Assembly (NCBI RefSeq): GCF_016401385.1 | Contig: NZ_JAEACF010000001.1 | Span: forward strand, 2,728,001-2,792,000 | DNA length: 64,000 nucleotides | Source of the DNA: Fictibacillus halophilus | Lineage (GTDB): Bacteria > Bacillota > Bacilli > Bacillales > Fictibacillaceae | Direction: 5' to 3' | Part shown: positions 35,501 through 44,820 of the stretch, in pieces | How positions within the stretch are numbered: the first letter of the stretch is position 1 | Layout: each line of letters starts with the position of its first letter | Program-made: the position numbers and the translations under genes | The notes under the pieces: generated by a model | What the model saw: only the letters and a program-made list of their open reading frames with translations | Database searches by the model: none | What the model was told of the DNA's origin: nothing

Positions 35501-35538
35501 AGGCCCTGGCAAGCCAATTAAACCATCTCACCAGGGCC
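35501..35538 (-). terminator. Terminator of csaB
   Basis: GGCCCTGG at one arm and CCAGGGCC at the other, minus-strand TTTAGTTT after it; 14 nt beyond the csaB stop. Confidence 0.85.
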
Positions 35539-35551
35539 ACATTCTCTAACT

Positions 35552-36625
35552 CTATTTCGCAAACAACTCAATCGCTTGCTTCGCTGTATCTTTCGCTTTT
35601 GCAGTCAATGGTGCAACTGCAGCTGCCAGCTTTTCTTTTTCCTGAGGCAGCGCTTTTAAATGTTTAGCTAAAGCCAAAGCGAGCTCCTCGCCGGTCCACT
35701 CACCATCAACATGAGCAAAAACTGGTTGATTCGCCTGTTCTGAAAAGGCATCGATCTTAGGGTCATACGATAGCGCTAAAAACGGCGTGTTCATGATTCC
35801 GGCAAAGATCAATGCGTGCAGTCTCATAGCAAGCAGCATATCAGACAATCCGATAATGGAGACTTTCTCTTCGATTGAAGCATCATATGGTGCTACCCAT
35901 GCTTTTTCCTTCATCATTCCTAGGATCTCACGAGAAGTATCATCATCATGCTTATCATGCATCGGGATGAACACGACCTCATTGCGACTCCGAACAAAAT
36001 CATCCAAAGCTTCTGCCACTTTTGATTTAAAATCATTAGTGGTCGGCCATTCACGAACAGAAACCGTTAGGACAGGCTGCGTGAATCCTTGCTGAACGAA
36101 CCACTCTGACTTCGCTTCCTCTAAATGAAAGCCTAAGACCGGATCTGGAACTAACTGCATTTCGTTGTGTAATCCGATTTCTTTTAAAAGTTGGATCGAG
36201 CCTGTATCACGTAGTGTAATCTTTCCGGCTTTTTTAAGCATCATTTTCGTTAGAATCTGACTCACCGTCTTATCGATCGGTCCCATTCCTTGTGCGTAAA
36301 TAAAGAATGGTTTTCCCGCCATGCGAGCGAGCATCATGATTCCTGTGTAATAAGGGATGCTCTTCATCCCCGTCTTATCTTGCAGCAGACTTCCTCCACC
36401 TGAGATCAAGCCGTCAGACGTTTTCAGCACAGCTAAAACTTCTTTCATCTGCCAGCGGTTGATCGCATCTACGCCATACGTTCTTTTCGTAAACTCCGGA
36501 TCGTTGGATAAGACCACGATCTCAATGTCTGGTTTTTGTTCTCTTAGTGCAGAGATGATCGATAATAGAATCGCCTCATCTCCAATGTTATTAAATCCGT
36601 AATACCCTGATAAAACTACTTTCAT
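35552..36625 (-). CDS. csaB: Polysaccharide pyruvyl transferase CsaB
   Basis: 357 residues. The start MKVVLSGYYGFNNIGDEAIL is the typical CsaB opening, with GxxNxGDEA. The ATG at 36625 lies 5 nt after AAAGGTGG; a GTG three codons upstream is inside that box. Further motifs are LISGGGSLLQD and the C-terminal MRLHALIFA. The enzyme adds ketal pyruvate from PEP to ManNAc of the secondary cell-wall polymer. That modification is the ligand of SLH domains, and three SLH proteins are encoded nearby. It overlaps the end of the DUF5693 gene by 4 nt, implying co-translation. Confidence 0.93.
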   Translation of the reverse strand: MKVVLSGYYGFNNIGDEAILLSIISALREQKPDIEIVVLSNDPEFTKRTYGVDAINRWQMKEVLAVLKTSDGLISGGGSLLQDKTGMKSIPYYTGIMMLARMAGKPFFIYAQGMGPIDKTVSQILTKMMLKKAGKITLRDTGSIQLLKEIGLHNEMQLVPDPVLGFHLEEAKSEWFVQQGFTQPVLTVSVREWPTTNDFKSKVAEALDDFVRSRNEVVFIPMHDKHDDDTSREILGMMKEKAWVAPYDASIEEKVSIIGLSDMLLAMRLHALIFAGIMNTPFLALSYDPKIDAFSEQANQPVFAHVDGEWTGEELALALAKHLKALPQEKEKLAAAVAPLTAKAKDTAKQAIELFAK

Positions 36626-38556
36626 TGTATCCACCTTTCACGTACGTACGGGTACAATTTATCTCTTAACGCTTTGTAAACCGCTATGATAATAAGTCCG
36701 ATTACTAATCCGATCGCTAGTGCGTAAACCGAACGCAACACTGACAACAGAAGCGGAATGTGCAAATGCGTGAATGTATTCATCATTGATGCGAAACCAA
36801 TAGCACCGACCACTAAGAATGCACTTGCAATTCCAGCATGCTTGCGGAATAGATACAGTCCGAATACAAAGAACGGGAATCCGATTAAGAATTCTTTTGT
36901 ACGTGGACGAACGAACATGATTTCTTCTAATTTGCTTCTGAACGTCAATTCAAGGGCACTAGCTGTTCCAGCGTTTCCGGAACGGCTTAAATAATAAGCT
37001 CCAACTACTGCAACCATACCGAACAACAATACATGCCAATAACGAACTGGGCTGTTAAAGTAGCTGATAAGTTTTCTTATAGAAGACGCATGATTAATCT
37101 TCAACCCGAGAACAACAGCGGTTACTAAGATCGGTAGTGCTAGCAATACTTTAATGCCTCTGAATTCTTCAAGCTTGTACAAATATGGATTGCCATACAT
37201 AAGCGTTACAACCAACCATGCACCAGCAAAGACAATTACAGCTGAGATCAGATAGTGAAGAATAAGTTTAGCAAGCTTCATATCCTTTAATTCTTTAATT
37301 CGTAGTACTGCCCATATCGGACCGGACACAGCTACTAATAAGGCCAACCCTTTTAATAAAATTCCTGCGCCTAATAGAAGGTATCCTGTAGAGATGACCA
37401 AACCGCCAATTAAGCCTAACCAAGTAAGCTTTTTGTGAACCGAAGCTGCGGCTAGCGCTAAGTATACCGAACTTCCTAAAAATGCGAACAGGTGTAATAA
37501 AGAATAATCCTTTAGATCTTTAAAAGGTTGAGCTTCGCCAGTTTTAAAATATCCTGGAGCTTCCCTATGGAAATCATTGATTTCGTTAATCACTTGTTTA
37601 AATTCTGCATCAGCTGACTTATCATCTAATTTTTGAACTTTGACTAACACGGTTCTAATGTTACGTTCTTTAATAGCTCGAGATAATCGCTCAGAAGCAG
37701 CATTTTCACTGGTTCTGTTCTCTGAGTAAAGTCTTTCCACATCATAATTCATTTCTTTAGCAAAAGTTTGCATTCCCTTTTGCTCAGTTCCTTCGATCGT
37801 TACCACATCATAATCATTTGCTTTGAGTTTTTTAGCATACTCGACCAACTTATCTTTCGATGATCCATCATAACCAACCACTTCTTTCCCTATAAACAAA
37901 ACTTTGTCTACTTCGTTTTTAGGGAACTTTAACAACTGGTTCACCATTTGATCGTTACTAGAATGAGCCTCCTCTTCTGCAGAAGAAAAAGCATTCTTGA
38001 TTCGAGGGACTACTTGAAAACCGTTAGATGTAATTTCTTCGTACGCATCTGCACTAAAGTATCCTAACGATTTGTCTTCCATCTTTAAATCTTCAGTATC
38101 TTTTCCTTCAATAAAATAAAACTTTTGATTATTAGCTGTAATCTCAGTAATCTTATCTTTAAATGCACGCTGTAAATAAGGTTCAGATCTGTGACCTTCT
38201 TTTAAATAACTAATAAAAATCCCATCAGTCGTAGGAAGACTATTGATATTAGGATTGTTCGTTAACGCGAAATAATTTTGGATGTCGCTCTTGCTTAAAA
38301 CAGCCACGATACCTTGTGTTTCTAGAGACGACAAGTTTTCCGGCTCCAGTGTAATAGAGTGGACCTTCGCTTCTTTCAGACCTTTATAGATCTTTTTTGC
38401 TGATACATCTTCACTCTTTAATATTTCAATATCTGTATAGGGGACCATTACTTCATATGTATTGTTTGCTGACTCCGTCTTGATACGTTCATAAATCATA
38501 GGAGAAGTAAGCAGCAAACATACTATCAATAGACCGAATAAAACTTTTTTCAACAA
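36622..38556 (-). CDS. DUF5693 membrane protein, csaB partner
   Basis: 644 residues, TTG start (two in tandem) after AAGGAA. One N-terminal membrane segment, an extracellular region of about 320 residues (25-345), then roughly ten membrane helices (350-635). The extracellular part has no catalytic motif I can name. The gene overlaps csaB, and homologues of DUF5693 are typically placed next to csaB in S-layer bacteria (family knowledge). It may act with pyruvylation, export or polymerisation of the wall polymer; this is inference from position only. Confidence 0.8.
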   Translation of the reverse strand: MLKKVLFGLLIVCLLLTSPMIYERIKTESANNTYEVMVPYTDIEILKSEDVSAKKIYKGLKEAKVHSITLEPENLSSLETQGIVAVLSKSDIQNYFALTNNPNINSLPTTDGIFISYLKEGHRSEPYLQRAFKDKITEITANNQKFYFIEGKDTEDLKMEDKSLGYFSADAYEEITSNGFQVVPRIKNAFSSAEEEAHSSNDQMVNQLLKFPKNEVDKVLFIGKEVVGYDGSSKDKLVEYAKKLKANDYDVVTIEGTEQKGMQTFAKEMNYDVERLYSENRTSENAASERLSRAIKERNIRTVLVKVQKLDDKSADAEFKQVINEINDFHREAPGYFKTGEAQPFKDLKDYSLLHLFAFLGSSVYLALAAASVHKKLTWLGLIGGLVISTGYLLLGAGILLKGLALLVAVSGPIWAVLRIKELKDMKLAKLILHYLISAVIVFAGAWLVVTLMYGNPYLYKLEEFRGIKVLLALPILVTAVVLGLKINHASSIRKLISYFNSPVRYWHVLLFGMVAVVGAYYLSRSGNAGTASALELTFRSKLEEIMFVRPRTKEFLIGFPFFVFGLYLFRKHAGIASAFLVVGAIGFASMMNTFTHLHIPLLLSVLRSVYALAIGLVIGLIIIAVYKALRDKLYPYVRERWIQ

Positions 38557-38645
38557 GTAACATTCCTTTCTGAAGTCGCATATTGCTTTTATTTTACCTT
38601 AATATCCCCTTTATTATAAAGAGCATCTGTCTTGGCCATAAAATA

Positions 38646-38672
38646 AAGGACACCAGCCTGACTGATGTCCTT
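38646..38672 (-). terminator. Terminator of tagO-like gene
   Basis: AAGGACACCAG (38646-38656) with CTGATGTCCTT (38662-38672), one G-U pair, then minus-strand TATTT; 8 nt past the stop. Confidence 0.75.
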
Positions 38673-38680
38673 CTTCATTT

Positions 38681-39754
38681 TTATTTTCCGACTCTCGGAT
38701 TAGCTGCCTTGAGTGTATAGAAAATCTTTCGTAAAAACTTATTTACCGGTGCGTGGTCTTTACCAACCAGCCCGATACGTTCAGCAATAAATTGCGTGAT
38801 CAACAGTAACACAGAAAGGATTAGTAACGATCCCCATAATGTTGTTAAGTTGAAAAGAATAGCTGCTAGTCCAAATAAAGCGCTCATCGCGTAGATCACT
38901 AACACGGTCTGACGATGAGACATTCCGCTATTTAATAAGCAGTGATGCAAATGCGACTTATCTGGTGCAGATAATGGCTTCTTGTTCAAGAATCTGCGGA
39001 TGATCGCAAATAATGTATCTGAGATCGGCACACCGAGAATGATGATTGGTACAACGAGTGAGAATAATGTGATGTTCTTAAATCCTAATAGAGATAGAAC
39101 AGCGATCATATATCCTAAGAAAAGCGCCCCAGTGTCTCCCATAAAAATCTTCGCTGGATGCCAGTTGTAAACCAAGAATCCTAACGTACTACCTAATAAG
39201 ATAATTCCAAGTGCTGCAACAAGAACGTTGCCGTTATAGACCGCCATACCTGAGATGGTAATCAATACCGTAGAAGAAACACCGGCTGCTAAACCATCTA
39301 ATCCATCGATTAAGTTGATCGCATTCGTGATTCCGATGATCCATAAAAGTGTTAGTGGAACTCCAAGAATTCCAAGGCTTAAACGATAATCAAACGGTAA
39401 GTTGATAAAATGAACTTCTACTCCACCGTAGATTACGATACCTGCGGCAATAATCTGCCCTAACAGTTTCACTTTTGGTGAAAGTTCAAAAATGTCATCA
39501 AAAACACCTGTGATAATGATGACGATTGCTCCGAGTACAATCGGTACCGTGTATTGGCTGGCCGGCTGTACGATCAGAACTCCAATCAAGAAACTGAGAA
39601 AGATGGCTAAACCGCCTAAACGCGGCATGATTTTTTGATGAACTTTTCTCTGATTGGGCTTATCCGTTGCACCAACGAAAAAGGCGAACCTTTTTACAAC
39701 AGGCGTCAAGAGTACTGACGCAATAAAACATATTAACAATGCCCAGTAAGTCAT
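38681..39754 (-). CDS. tagO: Undecaprenyl-phosphate GlcNAc-1-phosphate transferase (TagO/WecA family)
   Basis: 357 residues with the ATG at 39754, 7 nt after GGGGAG; an in-frame TTG five codons earlier overlaps the box. About ten membrane segments. Motifs PRLGGLAIFLSF, NAINLIDGLDGLAAG (DDxxD-type and catalytic Asp regions) and the cytoplasmic loop KSHLHHCLLN are those of WecA/TagO. It makes the first lipid-linked intermediate for wall teichoic acid or secondary wall polysaccharide. A TagA glycosyltransferase and a flippase follow on the same strand upstream. Confidence 0.93.
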   Translation of the reverse strand: MTYWALLICFIASVLLTPVVKRFAFFVGATDKPNQRKVHQKIMPRLGGLAIFLSFLIGVLIVQPASQYTVPIVLGAIVIIITGVFDDIFELSPKVKLLGQIIAAGIVIYGGVEVHFINLPFDYRLSLGILGVPLTLLWIIGITNAINLIDGLDGLAAGVSSTVLITISGMAVYNGNVLVAALGIILLGSTLGFLVYNWHPAKIFMGDTGALFLGYMIAVLSLLGFKNITLFSLVVPIIILGVPISDTLFAIIRRFLNKKPLSAPDKSHLHHCLLNSGMSHRQTVLVIYAMSALFGLAAILFNLTTLWGSLLILSVLLLITQFIAERIGLVGKDHAPVNKFLRKIFYTLKAANPRVGK

Positions 39755-39957
39755 AGTTACACTCCCCAATTGGCGTGAAATTTATTGCTTATATTCATGT
39801 ATGATATGGTTGGATTTATTTCGACATAAATCAACTTTTTCTTTTATACACAGAGAAAATTATAGCATAGATGAATTCGTTTTGTGTTAAAAAATCATTA
39901 ACAAATTATGAATTTCTTGAAAGCGATTTTTCTTCATTTATAGCTTTCGCAAAACAT

Positions 39958-41538
39958 TTAACCATTATTTTTTGAAACCCTGCCAAATCGAGCCAATTTC
40001 TTCCCGATAACAGGTAAAGATTGTAATTCTTCTACTGACATACCCTTTGTCAGCAAAATGAAAACCGCAAAAAGCGCACCACCGATTATTATCGCAACAC
40101 CTGCATACAATAAGCTTGCAAGACGGCTAGTCAAGTCCATCACCAATGTCGGATAACCGATAGCAACGCCCATGATCAAGCTGGCTACAATAAACGTAAG
40201 AATCGAACGATTGATGAGTGGTAATTTAAACGTTTGTTTAATGACTATCGCGTTAGCCCCTGTTATCACGATATAAATGATCAGTGTTGCAAGTGCTGCT
40301 CCTAGCAGTCCGTATTGTGAGATCAGCATAAAGTTTAGCAGTGCTTTACCTATTGCAGCAGCAACGATTATAATCGCAGCGGCTGTTGGACGGTTGATTC
40401 CTTGTAGAATTCCTGTTCCAAGAACGGCAAGTGACGTGAATACGGAACTAAAACTTACGATCGCGACAACCAGGCTTCCTTCATCGTTCGTAAAAAGAGC
40501 GATGTTTAGAGGAAGTGTCAAAGCGGCAATACCAACAGCTGCCGGCCAAGAAAATAAATGAGTTAAGTTAAATGAGCGATTAATAACTCTATTCGCATCA
40601 TCCATCTCGTTTTTGGCTATTTTACCCGTAATCAATGGGATTAAAGGCAGAACGATCGACGTTGAGAAAACCGTTGCGATCTGCACGAGTGATGTACCAC
40701 GCGCGTAAATCCCATTTAAGTAGAAGGTTTCTTTCGCTGTCTTTCCTGCCATTTGTAGCGCTGAGGGAATCGTAAGCGAGTCCACCACGTTAAGTAATGC
40801 CATAGTAAGCGCACCGACACAAATCGGCAATGATAGCTTTAATATCCTCTTACTCGACGATTTAAATGCCTTCATAGTATATGGACGATCCGAGCCCGGT
40901 TTAAGTTTCGACTTTTGAAAAATAATTCTTAAGTAAATTAATGATATAAGTGCAGCAATCGCTGAACCTGCCATCGTACCCGCTGCGATCGTCTCGTTAT
41001 CAGCAGCAATCGAAACAAAATAATAAGCCGCAACGATGACGAGAGCCACACGAATAAACTGCTCGATCACTTGAGAATAAGCAGTTGGCTTCATGTCTTC
41101 ATAGCCTTGGAAAAATCCTCGATAAACCGCCATGTACGGTGCGACTAAAAGTGTAATGGAAACGACGATCAGTGAACTTCTCGTTTCCTGCCCTCCAAGA
41201 ATGTCTGCGATCTGATACGAAAAACCGTACAAAAAGCTGAACGAGAGTACTCCGAAAATAACAGCCAAGATTCCTGCCGTGTTAAATATGTTTCGAATCT
41301 CAGTATCTTCACCCTTCGCTCGTGCCTCAGAAATGAGTTTCGAGATCGCAATCGGAATCCCCGCTACAGATAAGATAAGTGCGGTCATATAAACAGGGTA
41401 AACGAGACTGAATATACCGAGAACGTCGTCACCCGCAATGTTCTGTAGGGGAATTCGAAAAACAGAACCAAGGAATTTAGAGAAAAATGTCGCGATTGTT
41501 AGGATTAAGGCTCCCCGTATGAATGTGTTCTTACTCAT
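39958..41538 (-). CDS. MurJ/SpoVB-type lipid-linked oligosaccharide flippase
   Basis: 526 residues, 14 predicted membrane segments, polysaccharide biosynthesis (MVF/MATE-like) family. It starts MSKNTFIRGALILTIATFFS and has GDDVLGIFSLVYPVYM and PLTxxxx-type basic loops. It overlaps the tagA end by 8 nt and probably moves a lipid-linked precursor across the membrane. Because tagO, tagA and csaB are near, the cargo is more likely the wall-polymer repeat unit than lipid II; MurJ-like function cannot be excluded. No sporulation genes surround it. Confidence 0.85.
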   Translation of the reverse strand: MSKNTFIRGALILTIATFFSKFLGSVFRIPLQNIAGDDVLGIFSLVYPVYMTALILSVAGIPIAISKLISEARAKGEDTEIRNIFNTAGILAVIFGVLSFSFLYGFSYQIADILGGQETRSSLIVVSITLLVAPYMAVYRGFFQGYEDMKPTAYSQVIEQFIRVALVIVAAYYFVSIAADNETIAAGTMAGSAIAALISLIYLRIIFQKSKLKPGSDRPYTMKAFKSSSKRILKLSLPICVGALTMALLNVVDSLTIPSALQMAGKTAKETFYLNGIYARGTSLVQIATVFSTSIVLPLIPLITGKIAKNEMDDANRVINRSFNLTHLFSWPAAVGIAALTLPLNIALFTNDEGSLVVAIVSFSSVFTSLAVLGTGILQGINRPTAAAIIIVAAAIGKALLNFMLISQYGLLGAALATLIIYIVITGANAIVIKQTFKLPLINRSILTFIVASLIMGVAIGYPTLVMDLTSRLASLLYAGVAIIIGGALFAVFILLTKGMSVEELQSLPVIGKKLARFGRVSKNNG

Positions 41539-42268
41539 GCTTGCCTGTCACCTTTTGCTGAATGACTTTTAACGCAAAATGCGGAAGGCTCAACTGGCGT
41601 TTCCAGCGAGAAGGCTGCTTCATTAATCTGTAAGCCCATTCTAAGTTCATCTTCTGCCAAATTTCAGGTGCACGCTGAACCGCTCCAGCAAGAACATCAA
41701 ATGAACCACCAATTCCCATGAACACGCCTTTTTCAAACTTGTCCATGTTTTCTCCGATCCAAAGCTCCTGTCTCGGTACACCTAGTGCAGTGAAGATAAG
41801 ATCAGGCTTAGTACGTTTGATCTCGTTTGGAATATGATCATCTTTCCAATCGAAGAAACCGTGATGAGCTCCAGCAATTTTCACGTTCGGATACTGTGTC
41901 ATGATTTCAGCAACTGTTCGTTGAAGTACTTCATCTTTTGCACCTAACAGGTACACACTATATCCTTTTTCGTTAGCAATCTGCAGAAGTCCGATGAACG
42001 TCTCAAAGCCTGTTACACGTTCTGGCAGAGGCTTTCCAAGTAAGCCAGCTGCTTTAACGACACCAATTCCATCAGCCGTTACATAGTTCGCTTTTTGAAC
42101 AACTGCTCGATATTGAGCATCTTCCCTAACCTTCATCACGATCTCTGGGTTTGCCGTTACAACAAAGGTCTTTTCTTCTCTTTCCAGATGTCCGCTTAAT
42201 GTATTTAAGAAGCCGCTCTGTGTGGAGTTAACAAAATCTACTCCCAAAATTCGCACTGTATTTTTCAA
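41531..42268 (-). CDS. tagA: WecG/TagA/CpsF family ManNAc transferase
   Basis: 245 residues, TTG start after GTGGTGA. Signature motifs: TANPEIVMKV (catalytic-region Thr), NYVTADGIGVV (catalytic Asp), LGVPRQELWI and the C-terminal basic membrane-binding appendage RLMKQPSRWKRQLSLP. TagA adds ManNAc to GlcNAc-PP-undecaprenol, producing the disaccharide on which teichoic acid or the ManNAc-containing secondary polymer is built. ManNAc is also the residue pyruvylated by CsaB. It overlaps the flippase gene and together with tagO covers the early steps. Confidence 0.93.
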   Translation of the reverse strand: MKNTVRILGVDFVNSTQSGFLNTLSGHLEREEKTFVVTANPEIVMKVREDAQYRAVVQKANYVTADGIGVVKAAGLLGKPLPERVTGFETFIGLLQIANEKGYSVYLLGAKDEVLQRTVAEIMTQYPNVKIAGAHHGFFDWKDDHIPNEIKRTKPDLIFTALGVPRQELWIGENMDKFEKGVFMGIGGSFDVLAGAVQRAPEIWQKMNLEWAYRLMKQPSRWKRQLSLPHFALKVIQQKVTGKHE

Positions 42269-42533
42269 TGAATGTCACCACTTTTTCCTTATTTATCTTA
42301 TGTGATTACAGCTCAGTTGGACTGGCCAATTAGCAATGTTTACCGGTTTTTAGATAAAACACTAATAAATATATCATAAAAAGTCATTAAACGATAAGCT
42401 CCTACATATAATAGGTCGTCTCTCATTGTAGTTTTTGAGGGAGGTGGTTAGATTATCCAGTAATATTGAAAATAAGGGACAGTTTTGGTACAAAACTGGT
42501 TGTTTGAGGAGCATGGGTGATTATTATAAATAC

Positions 42534-42648
42534 ATAATCTCACGAGAATCACTGATAATTTCACGAATTTGTTTGTTAATCTCACGAATTTTTTATTAAT
42601 CTCACGAAAACGACCATTATACTCGCGAGCCGACACACTTCGACAAAC
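42534..42648 (+). repeat. Phased TCACGA-box element, copy 3
   Basis: CACGA boxes start at 42541, 42562, 42583 and 42603, then CGCGA at 42624 (spacing 21, 21, 20, 21). Ends CTCGCGAG then CCGACACACTTCGAC. Unlike the other copies it lies between two genes on the same strand, upstream of tagA and just past the SLH glucosaminidase terminator. The rest of 42269-42533 shows no gene; AGGGACAGTTTTGGTAC with its complement AAAACTG at 42475-42499 is a small hairpin of a kind common in Bacillus intergenic DNA. Confidence 0.92.
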
Positions 42649-42666
42649 TGACGCACCCATAACCAA

Positions 42667-42699
42667 CAAAAAAAGACTATTGAAAGAATCCAATAGTCT
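42667..42699 (-). terminator. Terminator of the SLH glucosaminidase gene
   Basis: GACTATTG / CAATAGTC with 8-nt loop; minus-strand T run of seven. Confidence 0.85.
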
Positions 42700-42712
42700 C
42701 ATCTACTATAAA

Positions 42713-44644
42713 TTATTTAGCTAACGGCAACAGCTTCATGTTCGTTCCATAAGAACCACCGTGGCTGTATACAAATGCTTTCGGATTGCTTACACCGTTT
42801 AAGTTCTTAGGAGCAATATCATACCAAGTGCCTTCACCTGTTAATGTAGATACTTCATTTAGAACAAGGACTGGCGTCCCCGTTTTTGCTACCTTGTAAA
42901 GTTCGTTCGATTTTAATGCCGTAGCTTCACTTCGTACACGAACACCGTCCGTTAATGTTGCTGCGATCTTAAATTGATTTCGTTCTTTTTTACCGAAATA
43001 CGTATCCATGCGGTACATGTAGCCGGCAATCTTTTGCCCCCAGTATGGATCTGACGCGTAACGTACGTTCATACCAAGTTCTTTATTGCCAAGTACTTCT
43101 CCATTAGATTTCCAGCTATCCATGAAATACCCTTCATTTGGCTTTAAAAGAAATTCTGTTACTAACTCTTCAATACTTGCTTCATACGTTGGAAATTCAG
43201 CACCATTTTCATAAGCATTACCATCGTATGCTTTTAATCCGAACAAGTTCTTTTTATTACGTGCAAGGTCACTATTTCCCCATCCAGTTTCATGAATAGC
43301 ATGAGCTAGTAGGTACATCGCATTTACATTATATTTTGCTTCTGCCTTCTTAAAATCTTCACCTAATGTTTCAAGAGGTGTGCTTCCGACCGTAGAAGGT
43401 TTGTTATTCATAACAAAATCGTTAAGCTGTTCTGCAGTATAGCTCGTTTTTGTGTATAAAGGCATCACATTAAAGTATTGATACTGGTCATATACTTTTC
43501 CATCAGTAACCGACTTGAACGTATGACCGTCCGCGCTTTTGTAGTTACCATTTGGCAAACCTACGCTGCTTCCATATTCATAGGAACCGTAAGTATTCGT
43601 ATTCACATTGTACGTATAATGAGTAAGTTTCCCATTATCAGCTTTGTAATAAGAATAGCCCTTCACCGTAACTGTAGGGTGAAGTGTAGCTTGATTCATC
43701 TTAAAGTAACCCGTCGTATTATTATATTTTACCTTTACCCATGTTTCGCTAGCATCGATAAATTCAGTTTCCGTTCCAGCAACTAAGCTAAAATGGTTTG
43801 CACTTAACGCTGAGCTCGTATAGAGAGTAGATGCATGAGGGTAAATCTGAGCTGGTGAAACAATACCACTCTTCATATAAACGACCTTATTGTCTTTTAA
43901 AACAACATGGTTGCTTTGAGTAGCTGCTGCCTTCGCTTCTTCATATGTTTCATACTCTTTAACTTTTGTTGTAGCATCTGCTGTTACTGTAGCAAGGTAA
44001 AAGTTTGGTACAGGAGGTGGAGGTGGTGGGCTCTTCAGTTCACCCATCATACGAACTAAGAATGCACTTGTCGTTCCTCTTGTCGCCTCATCTTGTGGAC
44101 GGAACGTATTATCTCCATATCCAGCAATAATTTTTGCAGAAACCATTCGTTTTACAGAAAGCAACGCCCAGCTTTGAATTTTTGAAGCATCTTTAAATGT
44201 AAGCTCGGATTCTGGTAGTTTAATACCCTTATATTCAAAAGCTCCATTCATCATAGAAGCCATGGCTTCTCTTGAAATTGTTGCATTAGGTAAAAATTTC
44301 CCATCAGGCGTTCCGTTAACGATGTTCATTTCAGCTGCTTGTTGTACAACGTTATAATACCAAGCCCCTTCTTTCACATCGGAAAAGCTCTTAGGGTTAA
44401 TCACTTCTAAGTTCTGTGCTTCTAACACACGAACTAAGAACGCAGCAAATTCTGCTCGCGTTACTGCACGATCTGGTTCATAGAATGTTTGTCCATCTTT
44501 TACCGTGCCTTTTAAGTATCCCAGATCAATAAGCTTTCTCATGTCTTCCTCAAAATAGTGATCTGTAATGTCGTCAGCCGCGTTTACCGGCGAGCTGAAC
44601 AACAGAACGAATGGCAACAAAAACAAAGCCAACCATTTTTTCAA
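42713..44644 (-). CDS. SLH-anchored glucosaminidase (autolysin)
   Basis: 643 residues. Signal peptide (1-22, ...SPVNA), then three SLH domains (about 25-210: ITDHYFEEDMRKLIDLGYLK; FSDVKEGAWYYNVV; FKDASKIQSWALLSVK). A PPPPPP linker, an SH3-like region, a GH73 glucosaminidase domain (LAHAIHETGWGNSDLARNKK with catalytic Glu) and a C-terminal SH3-like domain (TLTDGVRVRSEATALKSNEL) follow. It would cleave peptidoglycan glycans at the cell surface, as BslO does for daughter-cell separation in B. anthracis. SLH binding needs the CsaB-modified polymer; export through SecA2/SlaP is plausible, since those genes lie 1.4 kb upstream on the other strand. Confidence 0.9.
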   Translation of the reverse strand: MKKWLALFLLPFVLLFSSPVNAADDITDHYFEEDMRKLIDLGYLKGTVKDGQTFYEPDRAVTRAEFAAFLVRVLEAQNLEVINPKSFSDVKEGAWYYNVVQQAAEMNIVNGTPDGKFLPNATISREAMASMMNGAFEYKGIKLPESELTFKDASKIQSWALLSVKRMVSAKIIAGYGDNTFRPQDEATRGTTSAFLVRMMGELKSPPPPPPVPNFYLATVTADATTKVKEYETYEEAKAAATQSNHVVLKDNKVVYMKSGIVSPAQIYPHASTLYTSSALSANHFSLVAGTETEFIDASETWVKVKYNNTTGYFKMNQATLHPTVTVKGYSYYKADNGKLTHYTYNVNTNTYGSYEYGSSVGLPNGNYKSADGHTFKSVTDGKVYDQYQYFNVMPLYTKTSYTAEQLNDFVMNNKPSTVGSTPLETLGEDFKKAEAKYNVNAMYLLAHAIHETGWGNSDLARNKKNLFGLKAYDGNAYENGAEFPTYEASIEELVTEFLLKPNEGYFMDSWKSNGEVLGNKELGMNVRYASDPYWGQKIAGYMYRMDTYFGKKERNQFKIAATLTDGVRVRSEATALKSNELYKVAKTGTPVLVLNEVSTLTGEGTWYDIAPKNLNGVSNPKAFVYSHGGSYGTNMKLLPLAK

Positions 44645-44771
44645 CTCTTACTCCCCCTGATTAGAAAAATTTACTAAGTTTTACACAACCTCTATTAATC
44701 TACCAATATTCTACATTATTTTCTAGTATCTTTCTGACTATCTTTTATTTAACAATAATAGTAGTTAAAAG

Positions 44772-44801
44772 AAAAAGGACCACTATTTGTATTGCGGTCC
44801 T
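44772..44801 (-). terminator. Terminator of the second acyltransferase
   Basis: AGGACC / GGTCCT with a 13-nt loop and minus-strand T5, 20 nt after the stop. Confidence 0.6.
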
Positions 44802-44820
44802 AGGTGTGCTCGTTATTTTT

